DNA from: Chryseosolibacter sp966095595
Lineage (GTDB): Bacteria > Bacteroidota > Bacteroidia > Cytophagales > Cyclobacteriaceae
Length of the DNA: 19,010 bases
Assembly: GCA_966095595.1 (NCBI GenBank)
Contig: CBHTUB010000053.1
Location: forward strand, 1-19,010
Reading direction: 5' to 3'
Numbering within the stretch: position 1 is the first letter of the stretch; every line of letters begins with the position of its first letter. Below the pieces are notes generated by a model, which saw only the letters and a list, made by a program, of their open reading frames with translations, had not been told where the DNA came from and ran no database searches. Positions 1 to 8,046 of this stretch are shown piece by piece. Position numbers and translations under genes: made by a program.

Positions 1-2000
1 TTTTTTTCGGGCAGCCTTACGTGTATGATCCGATCGTTGCTGTGCGGCTTTGGCGATATCGCCAGCGGGTCGATCTTGTTGTGCATGCTCTTGTAGGGGA
101 AGTCCTCGACTACACCGATCACAATACCGGTAATGGGTGCCGCTGTCGAATCCGGTGGTCCATAGTTCATCACATAGGCAGGTCGTACTACGGTTTTTCC
201 AACAGCGTTTTCCGGTGTGAGCTTGAGTGCCTTTACCGCGGCCTGATTTAATAGAATGGCAGTCGAATCTTTTATGTTTGCGGGATCGAAGTCGCGGCCG
301 GCAAGTAATTTCAGCTGGAAGGTCTTGGGAAAATCATAGTCCCCGTTGAGTTGGAACCACTGGTATTTCTCCTCACTTACATCCGGGAATTGCATCTCCA
401 TGTTGATGGGACCGAAGTAGTCGAGTCTCGGCAGGTGGTTGGCCAGTGTCACGTATTGTATTTCCGGATCCTGCAGGATCAGTTGCTTGTAAGCCAGGTA
501 TTTTTGATCATCTGCGCCACGCGCAAATCCTCCATAGCGAATGGAAACGATCTGCTTGCCGGTCTCATTCAATTTTGAATTGCGCATGAGGTCCATCTGC
601 CGTACAACGATGACGGTACCCGCCAGCAGGATCACGGCCACGACAAACTGCACTGCTGTGAGAAACTGCCGGAATGTGTTGGATCCTTTTCTGAAAGCGA
701 ATTTTCCCTTGAGAACGTTGGCAGGCTGAAAACCTGAAACGAATAGCGCCGGATAACTTCCCGCGAGGATAGTGACCCCGATAACGACACCTCCGATCAG
801 CATTAGCATGTCAGGGGTGAAGATGTCGGTGAGGTGGAATTGTTTTGATGTCAGGTCGTTGAACTGCGGAATGAAGAGTGCGACGATCAAAACCGCGACA
901 AGGGTTGACAGCAGCACCAGTATGAACGACTCGAACATGAATTGAACGAAGAGCTGCCAACGGAACCCACCGAACGTTTTCCGGAGACCGATCTCTTTCG
1001 CCCGCGTCACGGAGCGCGCCGTCGCGAGATTGACATAATTGATACACGCGACAAGAAGGATCAGGACTGCAATCGAGATGAAGACGTAGATATATTTTTC
1101 GTCAGCGGATTTGCTGGCGAAGTTCCAGTTGATCTCCTGGTCGAAGTGAGCCTCTGTAATTTTTCTGATGATCGGCTTGAACTTGAAATCGAGCTGGAGG
1201 CGTTCTATGATCGCGTTGGCACGTTTCTGCAGGTCATCCTGGATAACCGGGATCTTCGAAGGATCGGTGCAGACAAAGATCGACTGTGTCCAGAAATTGT
1301 TCTCATTTCCCTCGGCCATCGACGTGTTCAGCATCGTCTCGAGATTGGGGATCACTTGTTTCAGCGAGAGAATGTTGAGAATATATTTTGGCCGGAGGTG
1401 CGAATTGGTGGGCATGTCGCGGTACACGCCGGCGACCATCATGGTGATCTTTTCTCCATTGGTCATGAAGGTGTGGCTGACATTCACCATTTTATTGATC
1501 GGGTCGGCATCGCCGAAGAGCTCGCGCGCAGCGCTTTCACAAAGCAACATGCTGTTCACTTCCTTTAGCGGAGAGTTCGGATTCCCTTTCACGAGCGGTA
1601 TAGAGATGATCTCGTGAAAATTATCCTCCGCCCAGATAATATCTTCCGTGAGAACGATCTTGTCCGCTTCTTCAAACTCGATGCTTGTTGGCATTCCGGG
1701 TGTCGAGTAGCTCGTGATCGCCGAGATCCCTGGGTAGGTATCCTTGATATAGTTGTCCCAGCCTGCAGGCGATGCAGGAAACGCCTCGTGGTCTCCGTTC
1801 TTGAACTGGATCCTGTAGCCAAGCCTGTAGGTCTGATCTGCGAACGGATGGAAGGAATCGAATGTGCGTTCATGCCGGACGTAAAGAAAAATGAATAATG
1901 CCGATGCCAATCCTATGGCAAGGCCGAGTGTGTTGATGATCGCATAGCCACGTTGTTTTTTTACATTTCGGAGGGCCAGCAGAAAATAATTCAGGAGCAT
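1..2000 (-). CDS. ABC transporter permease, FtsX/MacB type (partial, C-terminus outside window)
   Basis: The reading frame is open from the ATG at 2000 to the left edge (666 full codons), so the C-terminus is missing. The protein starts MLLNYFLLALRNVKKQRG, then has a first membrane helix at about residues 19-41 (INTLGLAIGLASALFIF). A periplasmic MacB_PCD-like domain follows to about residue 300. The first FtsX domain comes next: a helix at about 303-325 (ISIAVLILLVACINYVNLA), the typical ATARSVTRAKEIGLRKTFG loop, and helices near 350-385 and 397-420. A second half begins with a helix at about 445-465 (VQFVVAVILLAGTVIVV), followed by another extracytoplasmic domain. Full-length members are usually near 790 residues. 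Such proteins couple a separate cytoplasmic ATPase to envelope work such as lipoprotein or peptide export; the substrate cannot be told from sequence. No ATPase gene is present in the window. Confident on family, not on role. Confidence 0.93.
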   Translation of the reverse strand, partial: MLLNYFLLALRNVKKQRGYAIINTLGLAIGLASALFIFLYVRHERTFDSFHPFADQTYRLGYRIQFKNGDHEAFPASPAGWDNYIKDTYPGISAITSYSTPGMPTSIEFEEADKIVLTEDIIWAEDNFHEIISIPLVKGNPNSPLKEVNSMLLCESAARELFGDADPINKMVNVSHTFMTNGEKITMMVAGVYRDMPTNSHLRPKYILNILSLKQVIPNLETMLNTSMAEGNENNFWTQSIFVCTDPSKIPVIQDDLQKRANAIIERLQLDFKFKPIIRKITEAHFDQEINWNFASKSADEKYIYVFISIAVLILLVACINYVNLATARSVTRAKEIGLRKTFGGFRWQLFVQFMFESFILVLLSTLVAVLIVALFIPQFNDLTSKQFHLTDIFTPDMLMLIGGVVIGVTILAGSYPALFVSGFQPANVLKGKFAFRKGSNTFRQFLTAVQFVVAVILLAGTVIVVRQMDLMRNSKLNETGKQIVSIRYGGFARGADDQKYLAYKQLILQDPEIQYVTLANHLPRLDYFGPINMEMQFPDVSEEKYQWFQLNGDYDFPKTFQLKLLAGRDFDPANIKDSTAILLNQAAVKALKLTPENAVGKTVVRPAYVMNYGPPDSTAAPITGIVIGVVEDFPYKSMHNKIDPLAISPKPHSNDRIIHVRLPEK

Positions 2001-2227
2001 ATCGAGGGTTGTTAGGTAATACAAAGTTTCAAATCCTCATGCAGTGGATTGGAACGAGCCGGTTATCAACAGGTCGCACCTCAGACTTCATCCTATACCA
2101 GATGATATGTACGGCTGGAAAGTTGTGGGTAGAACGACAGAATGGAAGAAATATTCTGTATCCGAAGACAAGTTAGGAAAAATATGCGAAAAGTAAACTC
2201 CAGCTTTACATGGTTTATGGCATATGA

Positions 2228-2248
2228 AAAAATTACCCTTTATAGGGT
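2228..2248 (-). terminator. Rho-independent terminator of the GNAT gene
   Basis: On the minus strand ACCCT-ATAA-AGGGT forms a short hairpin followed by AATTTTTTC. The stop codon of the acetyltransferase lies in the loop. The stem is only 5 bp, so strength is uncertain. Confidence 0.5.
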
Positions 2249-2758
2249 GAGCCTGAATCCATACACTTCCAGTGTGCCCTGCTTGAAATCGAGGTCTTCC
2301 GAACGTTTGAATCCGATACCTTCATACATTTTCCAGGCGGTTTGCATCGATCGCGTGGTGTGTATGATCATCTGTTGCCGTTTTTGCTCCCGTGCCCTGG
2401 TTATGCACGCGTACGTGAGAAGTTTTCCTATGCCGGCACCGCGAACATCGGGATCGACGCCGAGGAGTCTGAAACCGGACGCATTTTTTTCGGAGGTCGC
2501 TGTGCCGCCGGAACCATAGCATTGCATGTCGGAAAAATAAACAACTGCTCCGGCGATCTGTCCGGCTTCATTGGCGGCCACCATGATCTCGGTACCGGGG
2601 CGTTGGGTAAGTGTCCCCACATTCGCGAGCATCTCATAATATTTTGGCTGCTCTGAAGGCTTTGGGAATCCGTCCAGCTGTGAATAAACTTTAACAAGAA
2701 GATCTCCGATCGTTTGAAATTCCTCCGGTCGGGCATTGCGAATGGTAAAATTGCTCAT
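2240..2758 (-). CDS. GNAT family N-acetyltransferase
   Basis: A 172-residue protein of typical single-domain GNAT length. It begins MSNFTIRNARPEEF, the usual beta1/alpha1 opening of the family. It carries the acetyl-CoA pyrophosphate loop at residues 106-111 (RGAGIG) after the beta4 segment LLGVDPDV, and the C-terminal AWKMYEGIGFKR motif in which the Tyr normally supports catalysis. The ATG at 2758 is preferred; a TTG six codons upstream would only add MRQRQT. It would transfer an acetyl group to an unidentified amine. It is a single-gene unit: a hairpin terminator overlaps its stop, and a strong terminator of the next gene lies just upstream at 2826-2853. Only about 15% of the chain can be read as fixed motifs, so the substrate is not predicted. 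Confidence 0.9.
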   Translation of the reverse strand: MSNFTIRNARPEEFQTIGDLLVKVYSQLDGFPKPSEQPKYYEMLANVGTLTQRPGTEIMVAANEAGQIAGAVVYFSDMQCYGSGGTATSEKNASGFRLLGVDPDVRGAGIGKLLTYACITRAREQKRQQMIIHTTRSMQTAWKMYEGIGFKRSEDLDFKQGTLEVYGFRLTL

Positions 2759-2825
2759 GGTCTGTCTCTGCCTCAAAGATACGGAACGCAGAAACGCAAA
2801 AAGGAGCTATTGTCATGCTAAAAAG

Positions 2826-2853
2826 AAAAACCCGCTGTGATCAACGGGTTTTT
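2826..2853 (-). terminator. Strong Rho-independent terminator downstream of the small lipoprotein gene
   Basis: Perfect 9-bp arms AAAAACCCG and CGGGTTTTT surround a 10-nt loop, and on the minus strand the hairpin is followed by CTTTTT. It lies 18 bp beyond the lipoprotein stop. The A-rich and T-rich flanks make it potentially bidirectional. Confidence 0.85.
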
Positions 2854-2871
2854 CCTGCGTCAGAACTGCAA

Positions 2872-3171
2872 TTAGTAGTCCTTTGCAGACTTGTCCTGAC
2901 CGTCCTTGTTCCTTCGCGGACCTGAAACCGAAGAGCTTGTTCCCACAGTATCGGTGCGCACCTGAGCCGATGTGTCCTGCTCTTGCATTCGGTCGTTATT
3001 GTTCAGGTCGTTGTCATCGTTCATGTTCTCTTCTTCATTCATATCACCTTCATCCCTTCCTTCACTGGATGTAGTACCGGTCCCTCCATTTTCATCTCCA
3101 CTGTTATTTCTGCTGCCATCCCCACATGAGAAAGCTGCAACAGCTAATAAAATCAACAACCACTTTTTCAT
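2872..3171 (-). CDS. Small acidic Asn/Asp/Glu-rich lipoprotein
   Basis: A 99-residue protein starting MKKWLLILLAVAAFSCGDG: a short positive n-region, a hydrophobic core and a lipobox (AAFSC) with the lipidated Cys near residue 15. Signal peptidase II processing and membrane anchoring are therefore expected. The mature part has no fold that I recognise. It is low in hydrophobics and very rich in Asn, Asp, Glu, Gly and Ser (for example EEENMNDDNDLNNND), so it is probably disordered. The ATG at 3171 is chosen over an in-frame GTG eight codons upstream because it places the Lys pair directly before the hydrophobic core. It lies 116 bp after the transglutaminase-like gene on the same strand and has its own strong terminator. 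Function unknown; similar acidic linkers are common in Bacteroidota envelope proteins. Confidence 0.75.
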   Translation of the reverse strand: MKKWLLILLAVAAFSCGDGSRNNSGDENGGTGTTSSEGRDEGDMNEEENMNDDNDLNNNDRMQEQDTSAQVRTDTVGTSSSVSGPRRNKDGQDKSAKDY

Positions 3172-3253
3172 AAACCGCACTTTTCGTCTTCGCACTGAAA
3201 AGACCGTGCCTATCGGCTATTCCCCGACATGCGAGATGATGCGATTTGTCGGA

Positions 3254-3268
3254 AGTAAAATATTTACT
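3254..3268. promoter_or_regulatory. Short perfect palindrome between transglutaminase-like and lipoprotein genes
   Basis: AGTAAA-ATA-TTTACT is a perfect 6-bp inverted repeat in the 116-bp gap upstream of the lipoprotein gene and about 20 bp beyond the transglutaminase stop. It could be an operator. It is AT-rich and may be chance; no clear TAnnTTTG promoter accompanies it. Confidence 0.2.
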
Positions 3269-3287
3269 GATCCAAAAAGGTAATTCT

Positions 3288-4238
3288 TTATTGCTGTTGT
3301 TGCATCTGCATTTCCTGGTGCCGGCGATATGAATTTGTGCTGACCGAAGTTATGGGCGCTGCAATATTCTGATCGGGAAGAGCAGTTTGTCCATCCTCGT
3401 AAGAAACGCTGACAGCTACTTCCAAAGTATGCTCAGAGGTTCCGCGATAAGTGCCCCGAACAGGGGAGCAGTCAGAAAGATTCTTTCCAACGGCGAGTCT
3501 TACGTGACTTTCATTCACAATGCAGTTGTTGGTAGGGTCGAGTCCAAGCCATCCGTAATAAGGTATATAAGCTTCCACCCAGGCGTGGGTTGCTCCTTCA
3601 CCGCGCATACCGTTTTTGTTCGGGCAGATGTATCCGCTTACATAACGTGCAGGAATACGAATGATCCGTAACATTGCCAGCAGGATATGCGCGAAATCCT
3701 GGCACACACCCGATTTTAATTTCCAGATCTCGTCGAGTGTTGTTTCGACTGTTGTGACCCCTTTTTTATAGGTGAAGTTTTCGAATACGTAAGAGCAGAA
3801 TTTTTTAGCGGAGTCGAGCGGTGTGCATTCGCGGCGATGGATCTCTTGTATCACCTTCTGCATTTCCGGAAGCGCATAGATCGGTTCGACTTTCAGAAAA
3901 TCAATATACCCGATCTGGTGCCGGTTCTTCTCCAGCGCTAACCACTGCTCTTCGGCTGGCATAGCATCGTCCGGAAGTTTTTTACCTTTCGTTACCACCT
4001 CGAGGCGCGAGTCGATCATTAGCTCCCGGTGTGGTTGTGAGTGTGTAAAGGTGCCGACCTTGTTGTTGAAATAATCGGTATGCACTTCGATCATCGGGCT
4101 GCCCGTGATCTGTAACTCATGTAAAATGATCTCCTGGCATTCATCCGTCAACGGATAAAGCATGATCTGATTCGCGCTGTCGCGTACCGGTACTTCATAT
4201 GTATATTTTGTGATGTGCTGGATCTTGAATTTCGGCAT
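3288..4238 (-). CDS. Transglutaminase-like cysteine protease-fold protein (third gene of ATP-grasp/alpha-E operon)
   Basis: A 316-residue cytoplasmic protein with no signal peptide. An N-terminal beta-rich domain (about 1-85, opening KFKIQHITKYTYEVPV) matches the bacterial transglutaminase N-terminal module. The catalytic core follows: Cys179 in SGVCQDFAH, His218 in GEGATHAWVEAY and Asp234 in LGLDPTN, so all three catalytic residues are intact. The C-terminal 40 residues are a Gln-rich tail (EMQMQQQQ). Bacterial members of this fold usually act as peptidases, amidases or isopeptide-forming enzymes rather than true protein cross-linkers. It follows the alpha-E gene by 13 bp and the circularly permuted ATP-grasp gene further upstream. 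That conserved trio was predicted by comparative genomics to synthesise and process a peptide-like tag or metabolite. The reaction here is inferred from context. Confidence 0.93.
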   Translation of the reverse strand: MPKFKIQHITKYTYEVPVRDSANQIMLYPLTDECQEIILHELQITGSPMIEVHTDYFNNKVGTFTHSQPHRELMIDSRLEVVTKGKKLPDDAMPAEEQWLALEKNRHQIGYIDFLKVEPIYALPEMQKVIQEIHRRECTPLDSAKKFCSYVFENFTYKKGVTTVETTLDEIWKLKSGVCQDFAHILLAMLRIIRIPARYVSGYICPNKNGMRGEGATHAWVEAYIPYYGWLGLDPTNNCIVNESHVRLAVGKNLSDCSPVRGTYRGTSEHTLEVAVSVSYEDGQTALPDQNIAAPITSVSTNSYRRHQEMQMQQQQ

Positions 4239-4251
4239 GTTTCTTCACTAA

Positions 4252-5190
4252 TCAACTGTACGCAAAATAATGCTGGTTCAGCGCATTACCAATAGACTGC
4301 AGATCCTGATTAAGTGCGACCAGATAATTGTGAAGACCTACTTCCGAGACGTGCTGCAGGTTCGAGTACTGAATTTTGCTGCGCAATTTTCCAATGATAA
4401 AGTTGATCTTCTCATATCCTTCGGTGTTTGCATCATTGCGGAGCCGCTCAAAATACCGCTGCAGCTGGTTCAGCGAGTAGAGGACAGATCGCGGAAAGTT
4501 GGTATTGAAAATCACCTGGTCAATGATGTTGCGCGCTTCAAACGCCGAGCGATACGTTTTCAGGTAAAGTGCATATCCGGAGATCGAAAGCAGCAGGTGC
4601 TTCCAGTAAGTTACATCGGCTGTTTTCTCCAGATCGTAGGAGAGGTCCCTGAATTTTACATCCAGCAGATCCACTGACTGAATGGCACGCTCCAGGTAGC
4701 GTCCCATGTTCATAAAGGAAAACCCTTCACCGCGGAACATCGTACATTCCGAAACGCCGTGGTAGATCATACTTTGCCGTATAAGGGAATCAAGTATGGT
4801 AACCGGATCGTCGTATTTCAGCATGGCCGTGATCCGGTCTTCTTCCTTAATGATGTGATAAAATTCATTAAGACATTGCCAGAGCTCTTTCGTGATATGG
4901 TCCTGAACGGAACGTGCATTTTCGCGGGAGCGGGTCAGCATGTTATATACAGAATTCTCGTTCTCCCTGTCAGTAACCATATAGTGAAGTACGGCACGAC
5001 TTTCTTTTTCGATGGCCGTGATGCGATCGTCGTCGAGATAGGTAAAAGTCTTCAGCACCGGGCGCCAGGTGAATTCAGCACCGCTGTCTTGTGAGGAAGC
5101 ATAATGGGTCTTCAATACGCGCATAATGCTATCAGTGCGTTCCATGTAACGCGACATCCAATAAAGAGAATCAGCCACACGACTCAGCAT
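4252..5190 (-). CDS. Alpha-E domain-containing protein (partner of circularly permuted ATP-grasp)
   Basis: A 312-residue, predicted all-helical protein. It opens MLSRVADSLYWMSRYMERTD, the family signature (R-x-A-x-x-LYW-x-x-RY-x-ER), followed by regular helical segments rich in Glu and Arg across the chain, without membrane segments. The family (formerly DUF403) has no established enzymatic activity. It occurs almost always next to, or fused with, a circularly permuted ATP-grasp protein, and is thought to be its structural or substrate-handling partner. Here it sits 37 bp after the ATP-grasp gene and 13 bp before the transglutaminase-like gene, consistent with one transcript. The ATG at 5190 fits the family start. 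Assignment is firm on the signature; the role is by association. Confidence 0.93.
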   Translation of the reverse strand: MLSRVADSLYWMSRYMERTDSIMRVLKTHYASSQDSGAEFTWRPVLKTFTYLDDDRITAIEKESRAVLHYMVTDRENENSVYNMLTRSRENARSVQDHITKELWQCLNEFYHIIKEEDRITAMLKYDDPVTILDSLIRQSMIYHGVSECTMFRGEGFSFMNMGRYLERAIQSVDLLDVKFRDLSYDLEKTADVTYWKHLLLSISGYALYLKTYRSAFEARNIIDQVIFNTNFPRSVLYSLNQLQRYFERLRNDANTEGYEKINFIIGKLRSKIQYSNLQHVSEVGLHNYLVALNQDLQSIGNALNQHYFAYS

Positions 5191-5227
5191 ATGTTGTCCA
5201 TCGTTGTAAAGTTGTTCATTGTAATGA

Positions 5228-6676
5228 TCAGGCGGAAAGCACCCATGTGTCTTTACTACCCCCTCCCTGCGAGGAGTTCACCACCAGCGAGCCGTCCCGC
5301 AGCGCCACGCGTGTAAGTCCTCCGGGCACGATGTCGATCCCGGAAGGTCCGCAGAGGGCAAATGGACGCAGGTCGAGCCTCCGTGGTTGTATCTTGCCAT
5401 CGATAAAACATGGAGCGGTTGAAAGACTGATGATCGGTTGCGAGATGAACTGCCGTGGGTCTTTCAGGATCTCTTTCTTGTAGGCATCGATCTCCTGTTC
5501 GGAGGCCGTATGGCCCATCAGCATACCATATCCTCCCGACTCGTTTGTTTTCTTGATCACCATCTTGTGGATGTTCGCCAGCGTATAGTCGAGCTCATCC
5601 CGGTTGTCGAGCCGGTAGGTGGGAACATTCTTCAACAGAGGCTCTTCATTGAGATAATAGCGGATCATTTCCGGCACATAAACATAGATCGCCTTGTCAT
5701 CCGCTACTCCATTGCCTATGGCATTTACAATCGCAACATTTCCCTTTCGATAGGCAGAGAGTATGCCGGAAACACCCAGCGTACTCTGAGGATTGAACAC
5801 GAGGGGATCCAGGAACTCATCATCCACTCTCCGATAGATCACATCGACTTGTCTCAGCCCTTCCGTTGTTTTCATAAACACCTTTTGATTGTCCACAACC
5901 AGATCGCGGCCCTCCACAAGCTCTACACCCATCAAACGCGCCAGTGTTGTATGTTCGAAGTAGGCGGAATTATAAATGCCGGGTGTCAGCAAAACAACGT
6001 TCGGATTAGAGACAGCCCTCGGCGACAGCGCGGACAAATTCCGGTGAAGAAGGTTGGGATAGTGCGTTACGGGGCGAACACCATTCTTCGGGATCAGGTC
6101 AGGAAAGATCCTTTTGGTGATCTCCCGGTTCTCGATCATATATGAAACTCCAGAGGGCGTTCGCAGATTATCTTCCAGCACGTAAAACGTTCCGTCATGG
6201 TTGCGGATCAGATCGATGCCGGCAATGTGAACGTAAATATCATAGGGAACCTGCAACCCCTGCATCTCCCGCAAATAATGGGGACAGGAATAGACCAGTT
6301 CGGCGGGTACAACTCCATCTTTGAGAATGAACTGATTGGAGTAAACATCTTTCAGGAAAAGATTGAGCGCCTTCAGTCGCTGTTTGATGCCTCGCTCGAT
6401 GAAGTCCCACTCCTGTGCCGTGACGATCCGTGGAATGATATCGAACGGGAAGATCTTTTCAATGCCCTCGCCACTGGAGTACACTGTAAAGGTTACGCCC
6501 TGGCTCATGAAAAGTTTTTTGGAAAATTCCTCCTTCTTATTCAGCTCCTCCCGCGGAACGGAACGCAGAAAATTGTAAACGTTCTGATAATGCTTCCTTA
6601 TTTCCCTTTCACCACACATTTCATCCCATATAGTGGAGCTGGAAGGATACTCCTTGAAAAGATCCGTGTCGTTCAT
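5228..6676 (-). CDS. Circularly permuted type 2 ATP-grasp protein
   Basis: A 482-residue protein of normal family length (formerly DUF404/DUF407). Recognisable blocks, in order: EWDFIERGIKQRLKALN (about 89-105); VLEDNLRTPSGVSYMIENR (166-184), the best conserved family motif; VIYRRVDDEFLDPL (279-292); NAIGNGVADDKAIYVYVPEMI (318-338); VIKKTNESGGYGMLMG (373-388), a lysine and Gly-rich nucleotide-binding segment; LDLRPF (434-439); and a C-terminal NSSQGGGSKDTWVL. ATP-grasp enzymes make amide bonds through acyl-phosphates, so an amidoligase role is expected, with an unknown acid and amine. It is the first gene of a minus-strand operon with the alpha-E and transglutaminase-like genes. The ATG at 6676 is the only start that fits the family N-terminus. 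Confidence 0.95.
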   Translation of the reverse strand: MNDTDLFKEYPSSSTIWDEMCGEREIRKHYQNVYNFLRSVPREELNKKEEFSKKLFMSQGVTFTVYSSGEGIEKIFPFDIIPRIVTAQEWDFIERGIKQRLKALNLFLKDVYSNQFILKDGVVPAELVYSCPHYLREMQGLQVPYDIYVHIAGIDLIRNHDGTFYVLEDNLRTPSGVSYMIENREITKRIFPDLIPKNGVRPVTHYPNLLHRNLSALSPRAVSNPNVVLLTPGIYNSAYFEHTTLARLMGVELVEGRDLVVDNQKVFMKTTEGLRQVDVIYRRVDDEFLDPLVFNPQSTLGVSGILSAYRKGNVAIVNAIGNGVADDKAIYVYVPEMIRYYLNEEPLLKNVPTYRLDNRDELDYTLANIHKMVIKKTNESGGYGMLMGHTASEQEIDAYKKEILKDPRQFISQPIISLSTAPCFIDGKIQPRRLDLRPFALCGPSGIDIVPGGLTRVALRDGSLVVNSSQGGGSKDTWVLSA

Positions 6677-6682
6677 AGGTTA

Positions 6683-6700
6683 GATTCCATAGCAGGAATC
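6683..6700. promoter_or_regulatory. Inverted repeat in the leader of the ATP-grasp operon
   Basis: GATTCC-ATAGCA-GGAATC, a perfect 6-bp inverted repeat, lies 6 bp upstream of the ATP-grasp start codon. Just upstream on the minus strand are TATTTTAG (6701-6708, one mismatch to TAnnTTTG) and TTTG (6731-6734), 22 bp apart. If that promoter is used, the repeat overlaps the predicted transcription start, as an operator or leader hairpin would. Spacing is longer than usual, so this is tentative. Confidence 0.28.
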
Positions 6701-6793
6701 CTAAAATATTCATTTCACTATAGAAGTTTACAAAGGGGAAGGCTTTTATTTCCTGCAATCGAGTACGGAATAAGGAGGGGCTACAGGAAAAAT

Positions 6794-8044
6794 TCAGCAA
6801 TTCCTGATCTTGCCATCGATGAATTGTCTTTCGGCGCGCGAAGCAGTTAACCGATAGGCCTGCTCGAAATGATGCCTTGCTTCCGATTTTTTATTCAGTT
6901 GATAGAAGACTTCTCCAAGTGCCGCATGATAGAGATGATGGTTGTCCAGGCCTTTGATCTTTCTCAGTTGTTCCAGCGCCGATTCATGGCTGATCGCGTA
7001 TGATGAAGCAATGGCTTTATTGAGCGCAACGATCGGCGACGGGCGCATGGAATAAAGCGCTTCATAGAGGTCGTACACACTTTTCCAGTCGGTCTGTTCA
7101 AAAGATGGCGAGTATGAATGCAACGCTGCGATCCCTGCTTCGAGATGATACACGGATATGTCCTCCCTTGCCGTCGCAAGATCCAGGTAATCGTTTCCCT
7201 TGTCGATCAAAGCCTGACTCCACTTGTTCCTGTCCTGGTATTTAAGCGTGACGATTTGGCCCTGCTCATCGATCCGCGCGTCGAGCCGCGACGCCTGGAA
7301 ACACATCAGTGCCAGTAGCGCCTGCGTAGAAGGAATATTGGTCGCATCCTGAAGCGTGAGGAGGTGACATAGGCGCATGGATTCGGCGCAGATGTCTTTT
7401 CTGATGAGTTGATCGGGTTGTGAAGAATTGTAACCTTCGTTGAACATCAGGTAGAGAACACGATGAACACTGTCGATCCTTGTTTTTATCTGCGACGCAT
7501 GAGGAACTTCAAGCGTTATTTTCTCGGACTGGATCCTTTCTTTCGCGCGGTAAATTCTTTTGGCAATCGTTTCTTCGTTGGTGATAAATGCTCTGGCAAT
7601 TTCACCCACGCTTAACCCGCAGAGTGTTTTCAAGGCAAGCGCGACCTGTGATTCTTCCGCGATCACCGGATGACAACAGGCAAAGATCATCCGCAGGACG
7701 CTGTCGCGGATCTCGCTTTCGTCGAAGATCTCCTCCGGTATGTGGTCGGGCAGCTGCGAGATCTCCTTCGTGTTCCCCAGGCGGGTTCGTGCCTTGCGGG
7801 CGCGTAAAAAATCGATGGCCTTGTTTCGCGCAACTGTATAAAGCCAAGCCGCGGGATTGTCTGGCAATGTCCCATACCGCCACACCGACATGGCCTTCAG
7901 CAATGTGTCCTGAACGATGTCATGGGCCACATCGAGATTTTCGATGCCCAGCATTTTTGTCAATACGGAAACCATCTTTCCCGATTCGTGACGGAAAAGA
8001 TGGTCTACAAGATGATCGACATGCTCACGCTTGTCCTCGCTCAT
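6794..8044 (-). CDS. ECF RNA polymerase sigma factor, ECF42 type, with C-terminal TPR-like extension
   Basis: A 416-residue protein, about twice the length of a minimal ECF factor. The sigma2 region (about 10-85) includes AHDIVQDTLLKAM and the conserved NPAAWLYTVARNKAIDFLR. The sigma4 region (about 115-185) includes CCHPVIAEESQVALALKTL and an HTH around LSVGEIARAFITNEETIAKRI. The rest is the DUF6596 / TPR-like extension diagnostic of this group: LYLMFNEGYNSS, VYDLYEALYSMRPSPIVALNKAIA, then TPR-like helices to the C-terminus. No anti-sigma factor is encoded nearby, which is normal for ECF42, where the extension itself is thought to govern activity. It begins 2 bp after the YciI/DGPF gene (TAACCATG), the characteristic partner, so both should be co-transcribed and translationally coupled. 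Target genes are not visible apart from its own operon. Confidence 0.94.
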   Translation of the reverse strand: MSEDKREHVDHLVDHLFRHESGKMVSVLTKMLGIENLDVAHDIVQDTLLKAMSVWRYGTLPDNPAAWLYTVARNKAIDFLRARKARTRLGNTKEISQLPDHIPEEIFDESEIRDSVLRMIFACCHPVIAEESQVALALKTLCGLSVGEIARAFITNEETIAKRIYRAKERIQSEKITLEVPHASQIKTRIDSVHRVLYLMFNEGYNSSQPDQLIRKDICAESMRLCHLLTLQDATNIPSTQALLALMCFQASRLDARIDEQGQIVTLKYQDRNKWSQALIDKGNDYLDLATAREDISVYHLEAGIAALHSYSPSFEQTDWKSVYDLYEALYSMRPSPIVALNKAIASSYAISHESALEQLRKIKGLDNHHLYHAALGEVFYQLNKKSEARHHFEQAYRLTASRAERQFIDGKIRNC

Positions 8045-8046
8045 GG

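Noticed and set aside
942..1568. 208-codon plus-strand frame
   Set aside because: Lies wholly opposite the FtsX/MacB permease, whose minus-strand motifs are unmistakable; its translation has no family features.
5438..6145. 235-codon plus-strand frame
   Set aside because: Antisense shadow of the ATP-grasp gene; no recognisable domain.
6197..6850. 217-codon plus-strand frame
   Set aside because: Antisense to the ATP-grasp gene and spanning the operon leader; composition is that of a shadow frame.
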